Origin: Microvirga sp. BSC39
Lineage (GTDB): Bacteria; Pseudomonadota; Alphaproteobacteria; Rhizobiales; Beijerinckiaceae
Direction: 5' to 3'
Length of the DNA stretch: 51,276 bases
Assembly (NCBI RefSeq): GCF_000739015.1
Contig: NZ_JPUG01000040.1
Span: 1-51,276 of the forward strand
Position 1 is the first letter of the stretch. Every line of letters begins with the position of its first letter. Made by a program: the position numbers and the translations under genes. The notes beneath the pieces are model-generated. The model worked only from the letters and a program-made list of their open reading frames with translations, was not told where the DNA came from and did not search any database. Shown here in pieces: positions 9,735 through 19,102 of the stretch.

Positions 9735-10660
9735 TGCCTACGGTTTCAGTGATTACGCCATTTCTGAATGCCGAGCCATATCTTGAGGCTGCGATCGGGA
9801 GTGTCAAAGGACAAACTGAAACAGACTGGGAACTGCTTCTGATCGATGATGGTTCAACAGACAATAGTGTTGCGATCGCGCGGCGTGCTGCAGAACTGGA
9901 TTCGAGAGTTCGTCTGTTATTCAACGCAGACGAGCAACGTGGTGCAGCAGCAGCTCGCAATCTAGGTCTTCAGCACGCCCAAGGCGACGTTGTATCGTTC
10001 CTAGACGCCGACGACCTTTATGAACCTGATGCCCTTGCAAGTGCTGTGGCTGCCTTTGAGGCCAATCACGAGGCCGCAATGGTTTATGGCCCATCACGCT
10101 GGTGGCATCCAGGCGATGAGGAGCAAGATTGGACCGAAAGCGTCGCGGACCTAGCCCAACGCCTTCACGATCCTCCTAGCTTGTTGACCCGTGTCATTCT
10201 CCTGCAACGGGGACATGTGCCTTGCACCTGCGGGGTTCTAATCCGGCGCAATGTTATCCAAACAGTGGGGGGGTTTGAAGAGCGCTTCCGGCTCTATGAA
10301 GATCAGAGTCTTTGGGTCAAGGTGTTTCTCCAATACCCCGTCTTTGTGACTACGACCTGCATGGCACGGTACAGGCAGCATTCAGGCTCGGTTTCAGCGT
10401 CAGCGAGCGAAAGTGGCGAGTATGACCGGCTTCAGCCTCACCCGGCTCGAATGGAGTTCCTGAAATGGGTATCATATTACGTAAAGAGCCAGCACGTATA
10501 CAACCGGAAGCTTGAGCGGGCACTTCGCATTGCCCGCGCGTACTATGACGCGCCTCCAAGCTTGCAAAGAAAGATTGACCGGCTCGCAATCTTATTTCGC
10601 CACGTGGTCAACGAATTCTATGTGAGACTTAAACCTCGTCTTCGTAAACTGCTCCGTTGA
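9734..10660 (+). CDS. Family 2 glycosyltransferase
   Basis: A 308-residue GT2 enzyme, the last gene of the left operon. VSVITPFLNAEPYLEAAI (4-21), DWELLLIDDGSTDNS (31-45), AAAARNLGLQHAQGD and LDADD (90-94) are clear. VPCTCGVLIRR and YEDQSLWVKVFL align with the same places in the preceding transferase, which suggests a tandem duplication followed by change in specificity. The start ATG shares a base with the preceding stop. No membrane segment is seen. Confidence 0.88.
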   Translation: MPTVSVITPFLNAEPYLEAAIGSVKGQTETDWELLLIDDGSTDNSVAIARRAAELDSRVRLLFNADEQRGAAAARNLGLQHAQGDVVSFLDADDLYEPDALASAVAAFEANHEAAMVYGPSRWWHPGDEEQDWTESVADLAQRLHDPPSLLTRVILLQRGHVPCTCGVLIRRNVIQTVGGFEERFRLYEDQSLWVKVFLQYPVFVTTTCMARYRQHSGSVSASASESGEYDRLQPHPARMEFLKWVSYYVKSQHVYNRKLERALRIARAYYDAPPSLQRKIDRLAILFRHVVNEFYVRLKPRLRKLLR

Positions 10661-11201
10661 AGAGGTAAAATTCACGATATAAAGCCGTCCTTGAGTCTGT
10701 TCTGGGCATAGGCGGCGTCCGCCGATCAAGTTCTGTCATCCCAGCCGCTGGCGACCCGGCACCGCAAGGCATGTGTCAGCCCCGCCCTATGCCAGAGCGC
10801 GGAGCGAATAGCTTCAGAGTGTATTGACGGACGGCTGATCGGCTCAATGTTGAACCACGGCTACGGCTTAGGCTCATCAAGATTTGACTGGCTGCGCTCT
10901 TGCTAGGCCGTGCGACGCTCCTCGAATGAGTGCCGACGGACCTTGCTCTGGTGCGTGCACTACCCACTAAAGCGCGTGTACGGCGCGCTTACAGTTGGCA
11001 CTAGTCCCGCCTCGGCAATTTGATAGCCCCTCAAACTGCAAGACTGATCCGCCACGTGTCCCTGCGGGCCAATTGCTAGCTCATGCAGCGGCGTGACAAT
11101 CCGAACACATTCGGTATGTTTTGACGAGAATGTCTATCGCCACCTGTTAACCGAGTTTCCTGTCGAACAACCTAAAAACTATTTAAGGCGCCGATAGAGG
11201 T
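10661..11201. other. Intergenic between convergent genes, no gene recognised
   Basis: About 540 bases between the ends of the left operon and the ABC exporter, which face each other. A short GGCGG-CGT-CCGCC hairpin lies at 10711-10723 but has no T-tract, so it is only a weak terminator candidate. Short open frames here have no recognisable features. The length and lack of function suggest decayed sequence. Confidence 0.4.
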
Positions 11202-12434
11202 TCAGCCTTCTTGAGACACTCTCGTCCATTGGTGTTGCATCGTCATATGTCCGTAACCCGGATATGCAATGACTGCTCTTCCTGCAAGCTGTCCCGCGTG
11301 GACGTCAAACACTGTGGCTCGTTCGACATGATCCTCCATAAGAGCACCAGACGAGTAGAGCCCAGCATTGATGTAGTACCGCCCTGGTACGAGTAGAAGT
11401 GGGGTGAACTCGCAGCGAAAATGAGAGCCAACCGAATCCACTTCCGAAATGTTGGCTGAGTCGAACGACGCTATAGCCTCCCCAACCTCATCACAGATTG
11501 TGAACGAGCAATCGACTTTGATGTCGGAACGGGAAATTTCAAAGGTAAGCACTGCGGGCGATCCAGCTACCAAGGCTCCCGTGGGTGAAGAGATATCGAT
11601 GTGAGACAGTCTCACCCGGCCCTCACCAAGTCGATCTGTTCTGGCACTCAATCCGGCTGCCATTTGGGCATCTGTCCGTCGTAAATGGGCGCTGACTACA
11701 TCGCTTGGAGATCCGTCAGCAGCCACTTTGCCACCGGAGATAAGAATTGCCCGTGTGCAAAGTTTCTGCACTGTACCGAGCTGATGACTTACAAGAATTA
11801 CCGTGCGGCCGCTGTTACCTATAGTCTCAATACGATTGAGGCACTTCCTTTGAAATTCAGCGTCGCCAACCGCTAGGATTTCGTCAAGCACTAGAATTTC
11901 TGGTTGTATATGGGCTGCTACAGCAAATGCTAAGCGTAAATACATCCCGCTGGAGTATCGCTTGATGGGCGTGTCAATGAATTGTTCTACACCAGCAAAG
12001 TCAATAATCTGGTCTAGCTTCGCCGCGATTTCATGGCGCTTCATTCCGAGAATGGCGCCATTCAAGAAAATGTTTTCTCTGCCGGTTAACTCGGGATGGA
12101 ACCCAGTTCCCACTTCGAGCAGCGCACCGAGACGACCGTAAACGGTCGCGCGCCCGCTCGTTGGCGAAACAATCCTTGCCAGAATTTTAAGGAGCGTACT
12201 CTTTCCTGCGCCATTAGCGCCAATTATGCCAAGAACTTCTCCTCTTTGGATGTCGAACGACACATCACTCAGTGCCCAAAATTCCGATGATTGTGAAGCG
12301 GTTTTGGATCTACCTTGAATAACCCGAGTTCCAAGTGAGGCCACGGCGTCCCGCAGAGTAGGGTGGCCATCTGTTCGACGACCGAGATGGTATTTTTTGG
12401 ACAGGTGCTCGATCCGAACAGCTATATCGCTCAT
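11202..12434 (-). CDS. wzt: ABC transporter ATP-binding protein for polysaccharide export, Wzt-type
   Basis: A 410-residue ATPase. Walker A is GANGAGKST (72-80), the signature is YSSGMYLRLAF (160-170), Walker B is LVLDEILAVGDAEF (181-194) and the switch histidine is in LVSHQ near 217. This variant signature and the extra C-terminal domain (about 260-405, beta-rich, with LTFEISRSDI and FTPLLLVPGRYYINAGLY) match Wzt proteins, whose C-terminal domain binds the modified end of the glycan in O-antigen systems. It should power export of a complete lipid-linked glycan with the permease upstream (gap 6 bases, same strand). A capping modification such as O-methylation is typical for Wzt substrates, which fits the fusion methyltransferase at 6202. 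Confidence 0.92.
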   Translation of the reverse strand: MSDIAVRIEHLSKKYHLGRRTDGHPTLRDAVASLGTRVIQGRSKTASQSSEFWALSDVSFDIQRGEVLGIIGANGAGKSTLLKILARIVSPTSGRATVYGRLGALLEVGTGFHPELTGRENIFLNGAILGMKRHEIAAKLDQIIDFAGVEQFIDTPIKRYSSGMYLRLAFAVAAHIQPEILVLDEILAVGDAEFQRKCLNRIETIGNSGRTVILVSHQLGTVQKLCTRAILISGGKVAADGSPSDVVSAHLRRTDAQMAAGLSARTDRLGEGRVRLSHIDISSPTGALVAGSPAVLTFEISRSDIKVDCSFTICDEVGEAIASFDSANISEVDSVGSHFRCEFTPLLLVPGRYYINAGLYSSGALMEDHVERATVFDVHAGQLAGRAVIAYPGYGHMTMQHQWTRVSQEG

Positions 12435-12440
12435 GATTGA

Positions 12441-13340
12441 TCACACAATATCCGCAAAAATTCGCTCGCTGCGTTGAAAATAGTAGAGCCCGCCGAGCAG
12501 TATGGCGAGCGTACTTATCGCCGAGACTACAATCATCTCCGGATGAGGGGGTATATTCAACATGCACCACCGTACACCTTCGACAACGCCGGCCATTGGA
12601 TTGAGCCCATAGACCAACCGCCAACTAGCTGGAATGAGACTGCTTGGGTACACCACAGGAGTAAGAAATAGCAGGATCTGGATGGCAAACGGCGTTATGT
12701 AGCCCACGTCGCGATACCTGACATGAGCGGCCGCCAGTGCAGCGCCGGCACCAAGTGCCGCAGCAATAGCAATCAGAAGGAAGAAGGGAAGAAAGACAAT
12801 ATTTAGCGAAACCGGTACCCCAAGGGCGAACATAACCAGGAGCAGAAGACCAAGACTGGTTAGTAGGTCCGTGACGCAGGAGAGGATCGCTGCCATTGGG
12901 ATAATGAGCCGAGGAAAGTACACTCGTTTCAAAAGGTCGCGATTATTGGTGAGGCTCGACGAGGCACTCGCAAGCGCATGAGAAAAGTATCCCCACGGTA
13001 AGAGGCCTGCCAGCACAAACACAGAATAGGGAACTCCGTCAGAAGAAATGCCTGCAAGGCGACTAAAAACAAGACTGAAGACAACCATCGATGCTAGAGG
13101 CTGGAGGATTGCCCAGAGTAGCCCCAAAAATGTCTGGCGGTACCGAACTTTGAAATCGCGCCAGATCAGGAAATAAATTACGGTTCGAAACTGGAGAATC
13201 TCTAGAAGGTCTGAGGTATCGATGCTCTTCCGTGGCCTAATAATGATCGCGGGGTGCGCGGCTATCTTGGAGTGCGCGCCATCAATATTATTGCGCCGCT
13301 TTTTGTCGTCGATGGGACTTGAGCTCATGTTGTACGCCAT
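12441..13340 (-). CDS. wzm: ABC-2 type polysaccharide export permease, Wzm-type
   Basis: A 299-residue membrane protein. A basic cytoplasmic N-terminus of about 55 residues leads into FLIWRDFKVRYRQTFLG, a family hallmark just before the first membrane segment. About six hydrophobic segments follow, including VFVLAGLLPWGYF and the late IQILLFLTPVVYPSSLIP with the Pro-Val-Tyr motif common to polysaccharide ABC permeases. It forms the channel for the ATPase encoded just downstream. The gene starts at ATG 13340 and is divergent from the GT2 fusion at 13877. The pair gives the left-hand glycan its own export route. Confidence 0.92.
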   Translation of the reverse strand: MAYNMSSSPIDDKKRRNNIDGAHSKIAAHPAIIIRPRKSIDTSDLLEILQFRTVIYFLIWRDFKVRYRQTFLGLLWAILQPLASMVVFSLVFSRLAGISSDGVPYSVFVLAGLLPWGYFSHALASASSSLTNNRDLLKRVYFPRLIIPMAAILSCVTDLLTSLGLLLLVMFALGVPVSLNIVFLPFFLLIAIAAALGAGAALAAAHVRYRDVGYITPFAIQILLFLTPVVYPSSLIPASWRLVYGLNPMAGVVEGVRWCMLNIPPHPEMIVVSAISTLAILLGGLYYFQRSERIFADIV

Positions 13341-13876
13341 TGAAGATTATACAGTTGAATAAGCTAGAGTTGAACGTCGATCATTGAGGCCTTTTTGATC
13401 GTGATGTCCTGTTCCCGATCCCACACGGAGAACTGTAGCGACAATACGAGCGCGGCGGTCAATCTACAAGGTAGAGCATCTCATACCGATTGAGCGACAG
13501 TTTGGCTCATCTACTAGACAATTTGATGTAGAATTCCCTTCCTTTCTTGTTGAAATTCCCAGTTCAGCACGATTTATGCATCAGGAGAGCGGGTGGTCAC
13601 CTAAGCTGCATGGTCGTTGGATGAGATTCATCACCAGAGCCTCTGGATTTGCTTCTTTCCCCATACCTAATAGCAACTGCCTGTTGCCAATGTGTAGTGA
13701 TGGTTCTGCTCTCTTGTTTCATGCTCCAACTGAAGTTCAAGAAGCGACCGCGAAGAGAAGTCATTATGCTTAAGGATTATACGTAGCTGTTTAACTTGTT
13801 AATGCACGTGTATTAAGATATTTTGCCTACATAGACGCACTTCCTCCTCGGCTCAGACTTTGGGCGTGTCTATCCA
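13341..13876. other. Divergent intergenic region
   Basis: About 535 relatively AT-rich bases between the ABC permease (leftward) and the double GT2 (rightward). It should contain promoters for both. A small inverted repeat TTAAC-TT-GTTAA lies at 13791-13802. An open frame at 13576-13773 has no recognisable features and I do not call it a gene. Confidence 0.4.
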
Positions 13877-16078
13877 GTGGAGAGCGTCTACCCAATTAGA
13901 TGGTATCAGACGAGCGTTGCTATGTTTGTGAGTTCAATCGGCGGCGTTCATATAGAGAGTATCCAACTCGAACAGTTGGATAGCTATCATCTAAATCCCA
14001 AGACGCTCTACATCATCTGGACCAATGACACGCCGATAGGCCAGATCCTTTCGGGAAGTAATCATGACTCTGCGATCACTAAGGCTGCTGCCCGGGAGGC
14101 CACGCGCGCGTATCAGGCGATCCTTTCATATCCACCCCCCACCTGCGCCCTGCCTGTTAACGCGACGATTATTGTTGATCACGCGAATGGGCAATTATCG
14201 GATCTCGAGCGCTGCTTGCTTTCACTGTCCGAACAGAGGCACCAAGCGGTTCAGATTGTTGTTCTTGATCGCAGCCTAAACGGTGCCGACGTAGAGGCGG
14301 TTGCAGCCAGTGCGGGGGCTGAGTATTTGTCTGCAACCTTGATGGGGCCATGCGCTGCAAAGAACGTAAGCCTCGGACGTGCGCGAGGAGAGGTGATTGT
14401 CTTCATCGATGATCGTCTAGTTTGCCACCAGAACTGGCTGCAGAATCTGCTCGCCGCTTTCGACTCCACTGAGATCATGGCCGTTGCCGGACTAGAACTC
14501 CCGCTGGCCTTCGGAGCTGAGCCGCACGGTATAGCAGGGGTGTCATCGCAAGCCAGCCGGAGTTTCCGGCGAAGAGACTTTTCTCCGGAAATCATTACGA
14601 GCATCAAAGAGAGTGGCGTTCCAATTTGGGAGATAGGCGCAAGTTCGCATATTGCTTTCCGAGCAGGTATCTTTCAGCGGACCAAGTTTGACGAGGCACT
14701 CGATCAACAGGCTTCCGAGTTTGCCGGCGCGTGCGATCTTTGGCTTCGAGTTGCGTTGGCAGGGGGTACATGTAGAGTTGAGCCGACTGCAGCAGCGATG
14801 AAGGGTATGGAGTGCCTGAGGCGGCGAGTTCAGTCTCAGGTCAGTGGCTACATTGTCGCTCTTCGAGCCAACTTCCAAGACTCGGCCAAACTGAGGTTGA
14901 AACGACAACTGCATCGCGGCTTGGTCAGCATGTATGTGCGAAAGCTTCGCTCGCGCCTAAGAGGCGTGACACTCAGCAACGTCACCGCTTGGGACGAGGT
15001 GATCGGCTATGTCAAAGGCATGCTAGCGCAGGTGCGCCCAAATTCTTTATCAAGAACTGAACTGCCCAAGCTTGCTTCAGCGGGGAAGCACCTCGCTCCT
15101 GTTGATGAACCACTAGTTAGTGTCGTGATTCCTGCCTACAACGCGGCTGCTACGATAGAGGCCACTCTGACCAGTGTGCGCTGCCAGACATACCGACAAC
15201 TCGAAATCCTAGTTGTCGATGATGGATCGACGGATCAAACTTCCGAGCTCGTGGAGCGACACGCACGAGACGATCCTCGCATACGTTTGATCTATCAGGA
15301 GAACCAGGGGCTCGCTGCGGCTCGCAACCGTGCTATCTCTTTGGCGCGAGGGGAACTGATTGCCCCAGTGGATGCTGACGATCTATGCCACCCCAAAAAG
15401 TTCGAACGTCAAGTTGCCGCGTTCCGAAAATCGGGCTCGGTGTGTGGGTTGGTTTACGGTTGGTCAGTTTCTATTGACGAATTTGATAATATCGAGAGTG
15501 GCGCTTGGCCGTATTTCTTTGAAGGTTACGTCCTGAAACAACTCCTCGCACACAACTTTGTTGGGAACGGCAGTTCCCCACTCATGACGCGGGCTGCTGT
15601 TGATCGTTGTGGTGGGTACGACACAAATATGAAGGAAGTAGGAGCACACCGCTGCGAGGATTTAAAATTATACTTGTCCATTGCAGAGCATTTTGATTTC
15701 GCAGTCGTGCCGGCTCCGCTAACGGGGTATCGGGTGACAGAAGGGAACCTGTCGTCTGATATTGACGAGATGATACGCTCACATCAAATCGTCGTTAGTG
15801 AGTACGCTCGGCGGTACCCGGAGTACAAAGCCGATGTGCAAACAGGCCATATCACGCTTGCCGCCCATTTCATTGTGCGCGCGTTCCATGACAGGCGGTT
15901 CCGCCGAGGCTTTACGGCGCTCTTGGGGGTCGTTCGCTATGCACCGGTTTCGGCGGCCTGGGTTCTGTCGGCATTCCTCATAAGTCATCTGCGTCGATCT
16001 GTTGTTCCGAGATTTAGAAGGCCCTCAGTGCACGAGGAAAGTGGAAACAAGTTTCCGAATAGTGTTCATCTGAGATGA
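13877..16078 (+). CDS. Two-domain family 2 glycosyltransferase
   Basis: A 733-residue protein. Residues 1-90 resemble the beta-rich leader found before some large GT2 proteins. Residues about 92-300 form a divergent GT2 domain (NATIIVDHANGQLSDLERCL, AAKNVSLGRARGE) whose metal motif reads FIDDR instead of DxD. Residues about 408-700 form a canonical GT2 domain with VSVVIPAYNAAATI, VVDDGSTDQ, NQGLAAARNRAI and VDADD. Such enzymes can add two residues or polymerise a chain. The start is uncertain: the longest reading begins at GTG 13877, ATG 13922 also fits, and neither has a strong ribosome site. It stands alone, divergent from the ABC exporter, and probably serves the same glycan. Confidence 0.85.
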   Translation: MESVYPIRWYQTSVAMFVSSIGGVHIESIQLEQLDSYHLNPKTLYIIWTNDTPIGQILSGSNHDSAITKAAAREATRAYQAILSYPPPTCALPVNATIIVDHANGQLSDLERCLLSLSEQRHQAVQIVVLDRSLNGADVEAVAASAGAEYLSATLMGPCAAKNVSLGRARGEVIVFIDDRLVCHQNWLQNLLAAFDSTEIMAVAGLELPLAFGAEPHGIAGVSSQASRSFRRRDFSPEIITSIKESGVPIWEIGASSHIAFRAGIFQRTKFDEALDQQASEFAGACDLWLRVALAGGTCRVEPTAAAMKGMECLRRRVQSQVSGYIVALRANFQDSAKLRLKRQLHRGLVSMYVRKLRSRLRGVTLSNVTAWDEVIGYVKGMLAQVRPNSLSRTELPKLASAGKHLAPVDEPLVSVVIPAYNAAATIEATLTSVRCQTYRQLEILVVDDGSTDQTSELVERHARDDPRIRLIYQENQGLAAARNRAISLARGELIAPVDADDLCHPKKFERQVAAFRKSGSVCGLVYGWSVSIDEFDNIESGAWPYFFEGYVLKQLLAHNFVGNGSSPLMTRAAVDRCGGYDTNMKEVGAHRCEDLKLYLSIAEHFDFAVVPAPLTGYRVTEGNLSSDIDEMIRSHQIVVSEYARRYPEYKADVQTGHITLAAHFIVRAFHDRRFRRGFTALLGVVRYAPVSAAWVLSAFLISHLRRSVVPRFRRPSVHEESGNKFPNSVHLR

Positions 16079-16665
16079 TGGACTTGCATTAACGCGCAAC
16101 AATAATAGAAGCGAAAAATTACGTGTCGGTCGAGGTAAGTTAATTAGCCGCAATAAGATCAGGTGCGCCCTCCTAACACTCACCATATGCGCCTAGGTGG
16201 CCGGACCGAAATGAACGCCCCTGACGCAGTATGCTGCAAGCCGCGTGTTCTCACTGACGCCTTCACTCCAGCCCGATGTCTCAGATCAAATAGGACGTCC
16301 AACATAGATCCTAACATGGTCGTTTTGATGCCAGTGATCATCTGTTGTAAAACTATGAAGCTCGGGGTCTCCTTTCTTAGCCGAGTCTTGTTTGCATGGG
16401 CAGGATCCGTCCTGCGCTAACGAGTGATGAGCCTGCGAACTGACTTCTCAGCAGATGAGGTTCAGCAACTTGCCGTCCTCCCCTGCGGCGCCCGTCAAAA
16501 CCGTCGCCTACTGATCCAAACCGCGGCGCAGCATGGGATGAGCGGTGCCGAGACAGCACGGATTGATCAAACGAGATAGAGCCGAAGGGGCACCTAATTC
16601 ATGAAGGTTCGGTTAATGCTAGAAACACGGCATCCTTTTGCTCTGATCGCCGCCCCGGGATGCTG
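16079..16665. other. Intergenic, no gene recognised
   Basis: About 590 bases between the double GT2 and the kinase, which converge. An open frame at 16163-16420 is cysteine- and arginine-rich without any family feature and looks spurious. No clear terminator hairpin with a T-tract was found. Confidence 0.4.
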
Positions 16666-17736
16666 TCAGATTGAAACCGCTTCATCTTCAAGCCAGCGCG
16701 AAAGTTTCTCAGCCCTGACGATCCAGTGAAGAAACCTTACCATTCGTCCAGCTAGTTCGACGCGAGTAACGTCAACGGGCGACTCTCGCTGAATGTCGCT
16801 GATAATGTGAAGCATACGATCAATCATGACGCTCTGTATAAAAAGCGTCTCCCGAGCTTCAAACGGGCAACTTAATTTGTATTGTCGTAGAAATGCGGCT
16901 ACAAGCTCCCTACTTGGCTCTTTCTTCGAGATGAGAATGTAGCTCAGAGCATTTTGGACGTCCACAACTCGTGGCGCCTCAACAATGCTATCAAAATCGA
17001 TGATTCCACAGATCCCTTGGCGATTCTGAAGCATGTTCCATCCATGCCAATCATTATAGATAGTTTGCTTCGGTAATTGCATAACAGCGGATATTTCTGC
17101 ATGAGGCAATTGAATATAGCGATTGACTACTACCTCAAGCATCTTGCGGTGCATTCGAGACATTTTTGATCCGCAGGTGTTCGGCAGTGGGTCCGTCAGT
17201 GCTTGAACGACTTGCGACGTTTGAAACATCGGGAGGACAAAGTTGCCTTCCTCGTCCCCGAGTGAGAACTCTGTCATTGTCGAATGAAACTTGGCGACAA
17301 GGGCGCCAACTTCTTCCGCGCGGGAGATCTCAAACAGATCAGTGACTGGGTGTCCTGGTATAAATCCGTACACGATCCAGAAGCCACCTCGGTCAGACAG
17401 GTACTCTGATCCGTCTGATAGATAGCGTATTCGGGGTACATCGTATGGGAAGTTGTACTCCGCTAGGTGCCGAACAACCTTTAGTTGATACAGTAGGTAT
17501 GTGAGCGGACCTTCGTAATACCTGAGGATGTAGTCTCTCTCTAAGGAATGGAAGGCGTAGTTGGAAGAGGCTCGTCCACCGAGGTTCGTCAACGAGGTAA
17601 CCTGGGAGAAGCCCCAATATTCTAGTGTTCTTCGAATTTCCGCGGCTTGTGCTGGAGAGAATCCGGCAGGTTCCATACGACGCAGTGGCTTCAGGAATTT
17701 GGCACCTGCGGACCTCAAGATAACAAGCAAGTTCAT
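16666..17736 (-). CDS. Phosphotransferase of the aminoglycoside/homoserine kinase superfamily
   Basis: A 356-residue kinase-like protein. Features in order: a lobe with NLGGRASSNYAF and YILRYYEG (the ATP-binding part with a basic residue); YGFIPGHPV as the hinge; the catalytic loop TIYNDWHGWNML, where the usual HGDxxxxN appears as YNDxxxxN so D and N are kept; and IIDFDS as the metal-binding DFD. Relatives phosphorylate small molecules, sugars or choline. In a surface-glycan island it may phosphorylate a sugar, but the substrate is unknown. I chose ATG 17736 because GAGG lies six bases upstream; a GTG at 17748 is the longer option. The upstream region is broken by an IS element, so its promoter may have changed. 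Confidence 0.75.
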   Translation of the reverse strand: MNLLVILRSAGAKFLKPLRRMEPAGFSPAQAAEIRRTLEYWGFSQVTSLTNLGGRASSNYAFHSLERDYILRYYEGPLTYLLYQLKVVRHLAEYNFPYDVPRIRYLSDGSEYLSDRGGFWIVYGFIPGHPVTDLFEISRAEEVGALVAKFHSTMTEFSLGDEEGNFVLPMFQTSQVVQALTDPLPNTCGSKMSRMHRKMLEVVVNRYIQLPHAEISAVMQLPKQTIYNDWHGWNMLQNRQGICGIIDFDSIVEAPRVVDVQNALSYILISKKEPSRELVAAFLRQYKLSCPFEARETLFIQSVMIDRMLHIISDIQRESPVDVTRVELAGRMVRFLHWIVRAEKLSRWLEDEAVSI

Positions 17737-17831
17737 TCCATACCTCACCTCGTTGGGGCCCGGGCTGGGGTTTTGGATTGGAGGTACTCTTCGCGCCGCG
17801 GCAACATCTCCATAATGTAATGCAGCTGATC

Positions 17832-18665
17832 CTAGTCGGTAGGAGCTACCTGAGTTGAAAGGTGTTGCGCGCTAGAGCCGATAAGCCGTGCCACACAAAG
17901 TGCGTGGGCGCGTTGGGAGGGAAGGGCAGAGGCATCTGGGACCGAACTGGCGCCGACGTAATCGCGCTTGATCGGTCGCACGAAGGCTTCGGCCATGCCA
18001 TTGCTCTGCGGGCTCTGCACCGGCGTGGTTCTTTGCTCCAGCCCCATGTCCCGTGCCAGGCTCCTGGTGTCATGGGCGATGTAGCCTGAGCCGTTGTCGG
18101 AGAGCCATTCAATCGTCTGTGGCAGACGGTTCACCGGCCCGAAGCGGTACTCGACTGCGGTGATCATCAGGTCCTGCACATCCGCGCCCTTGATCCCCTC
18201 GGTCGTGGCCACATGGCCCAGCACCTCCCGGTCACAGCAGTCGAGGGCAAAGGCCACCCGCACTGTCTCGCCATTGTCACAGCCGATCTCGAACCCATCC
18301 GAGCACCAGCGCAGATTGGAGCGCTCCACGGCCACGCGCCCATCGTGCCGGCGCGCCTCAGCCCCGCCGACATGGCGCTGCAGCAACAGGCCATGAGCCT
18401 TCATGACCTGATAGACGCGCTTGTGGTTGGGAGGAGCTCGACCCTGCTCACGGGCCTGGCGGACCAGAAGGGCGTGAACCCGCCGATAGCCATAGGTCGG
18501 CAGGCTACCGATGATGGCCTTGATCGCCTCCACCAGGCCCTCGTCCGGCAGAGGAGGACGGCCCCGCCGCCTTGTCGGCCGGCCAGCAACCTGCGCGGCA
18601 ATGTTGGAGCGGGCGATCTGGAGCGTGGAGCAGACCATGCTCATGGCAAACCGCCCTTGGGCCAC
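17832..18665 (-). pseudogene. IS3-family transposase OrfB (integrase domain), C-terminus degraded
   Basis: A 277-residue frame with the IS3 OrfB order: an HTH_21-like part (TYGYRRVHALL, NHKRVYQVMKAHGLLL), then the rve integrase core with WCSDGFEI (first D), EWLSDNGSGYIA (second D) and QSNGMAEAFVRPIKRDYV (the final E). After that the usual YNxxxPHxxLxxxSP tail is missing and replaced by unrelated residues, so the protein is probably inactive. It would be made by -1 frameshifting from OrfA. Confidence 0.75.
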
Positions 18666-19033
18666 GACAGCGAGCGCAACAGCTGCTTTTTTGGCCCGGT
18701 GGCGACCTCCAGCGCCTCCTTGAGGATCTCGGCTTCCAAGGTCTTCTTGCCCAGAAGCCGCTGCAGCTCGCGGACCTGGTTCTGCAGAGCCCGATACTCG
18801 GAGGCGGCCACCACCTCCTCCTGGGCACTGGTGGCGGTCAATGCGCCTTGCGCGGCGAGCTTGCGCCAGCGGAAGAGCTGGTTGGGCGCCACTCCATGCC
18901 GGCGGGCCACCAGGCTGACCGTAGCGTCGGGTTCGTAGGTCTCCTGGACGATGGCCAGCTTCTCGGCGGCCGTCCAGCGGCGGCGACGTTGCGGTCCGTC
19001 GAGGACCTCTATCTTCGGCGAAGAACCGGTCAT
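18641..19033 (-). CDS. IS3-family transposase OrfA
   Basis: A 130-residue DNA-binding subunit. [20 protein letters not shown] leads into a helix-turn-helix ([21 protein letters not shown]), followed by a leucine-zipper-like helix ([20 protein letters not shown]). This layout is standard for OrfA of the IS2-like group. Near its end the reverse strand has six A followed by G (18692-18686), in the right phase for a -1 frameshift that would fuse it to OrfB. The frame overlaps OrfB by 25 bases. Confidence 0.85.
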   Translation of the reverse strand: MTGSSPKIEVLDGPQRRRRWTAAEKLAIVQETYEPDATVSLVARRHGVAPNQLFRWRKLAAQGALTATSAQEEVVAASEYRALQNQVRELQRLLGKKTLEAEILKEALEVATGPKKQLLRSLSWPKGGLP

Positions 19034-19102
19034 AGCGCCAACACTACTCCTATCTCTTAGCGAGGTGGGAGATCGCGTCCGGTCTATTCGGGGGCTACTT
19101 CA

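Larger units (their letters stand above)
17832..19102 (-). mobile_element. IS3-family element (IS2-like group), left end damaged
   Basis: Contains the orfA and orfB of an IS3-family element read leftward. The orfA-side terminus is plausible at 19102, where the reverse strand starts TGAAGTAGCCCCC. I could not find a matching inverted repeat beyond the end of orfB, and the last part of orfB is scrambled, so that end appears deleted or rearranged. No target duplication can be assigned. Confidence 0.7.

Noticed and set aside
10711..10723. GGCGG-CGT-CCGCC hairpin as a terminator of the left operon.
   Set aside because: Only five base pairs and no following T-tract; expected often by chance in GC-rich DNA.
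10776..10967. Reverse-strand open frame of 63 codons between converging genes.
   Set aside because: Arginine/serine-rich typical of a non-coding frame in GC-rich DNA; no conserved feature.
13576..13773. Open frame of 65 codons in the divergent region before the double GT2.
   Set aside because: No ribosome site, no recognisable domain and a composition like random sequence; it lies in a promoter region.
16163..16420. Open frame of 85 codons after the double GT2.
   Set aside because: Rich in Cys, Arg and Met without any known motif or ribosome site; looks like chance.
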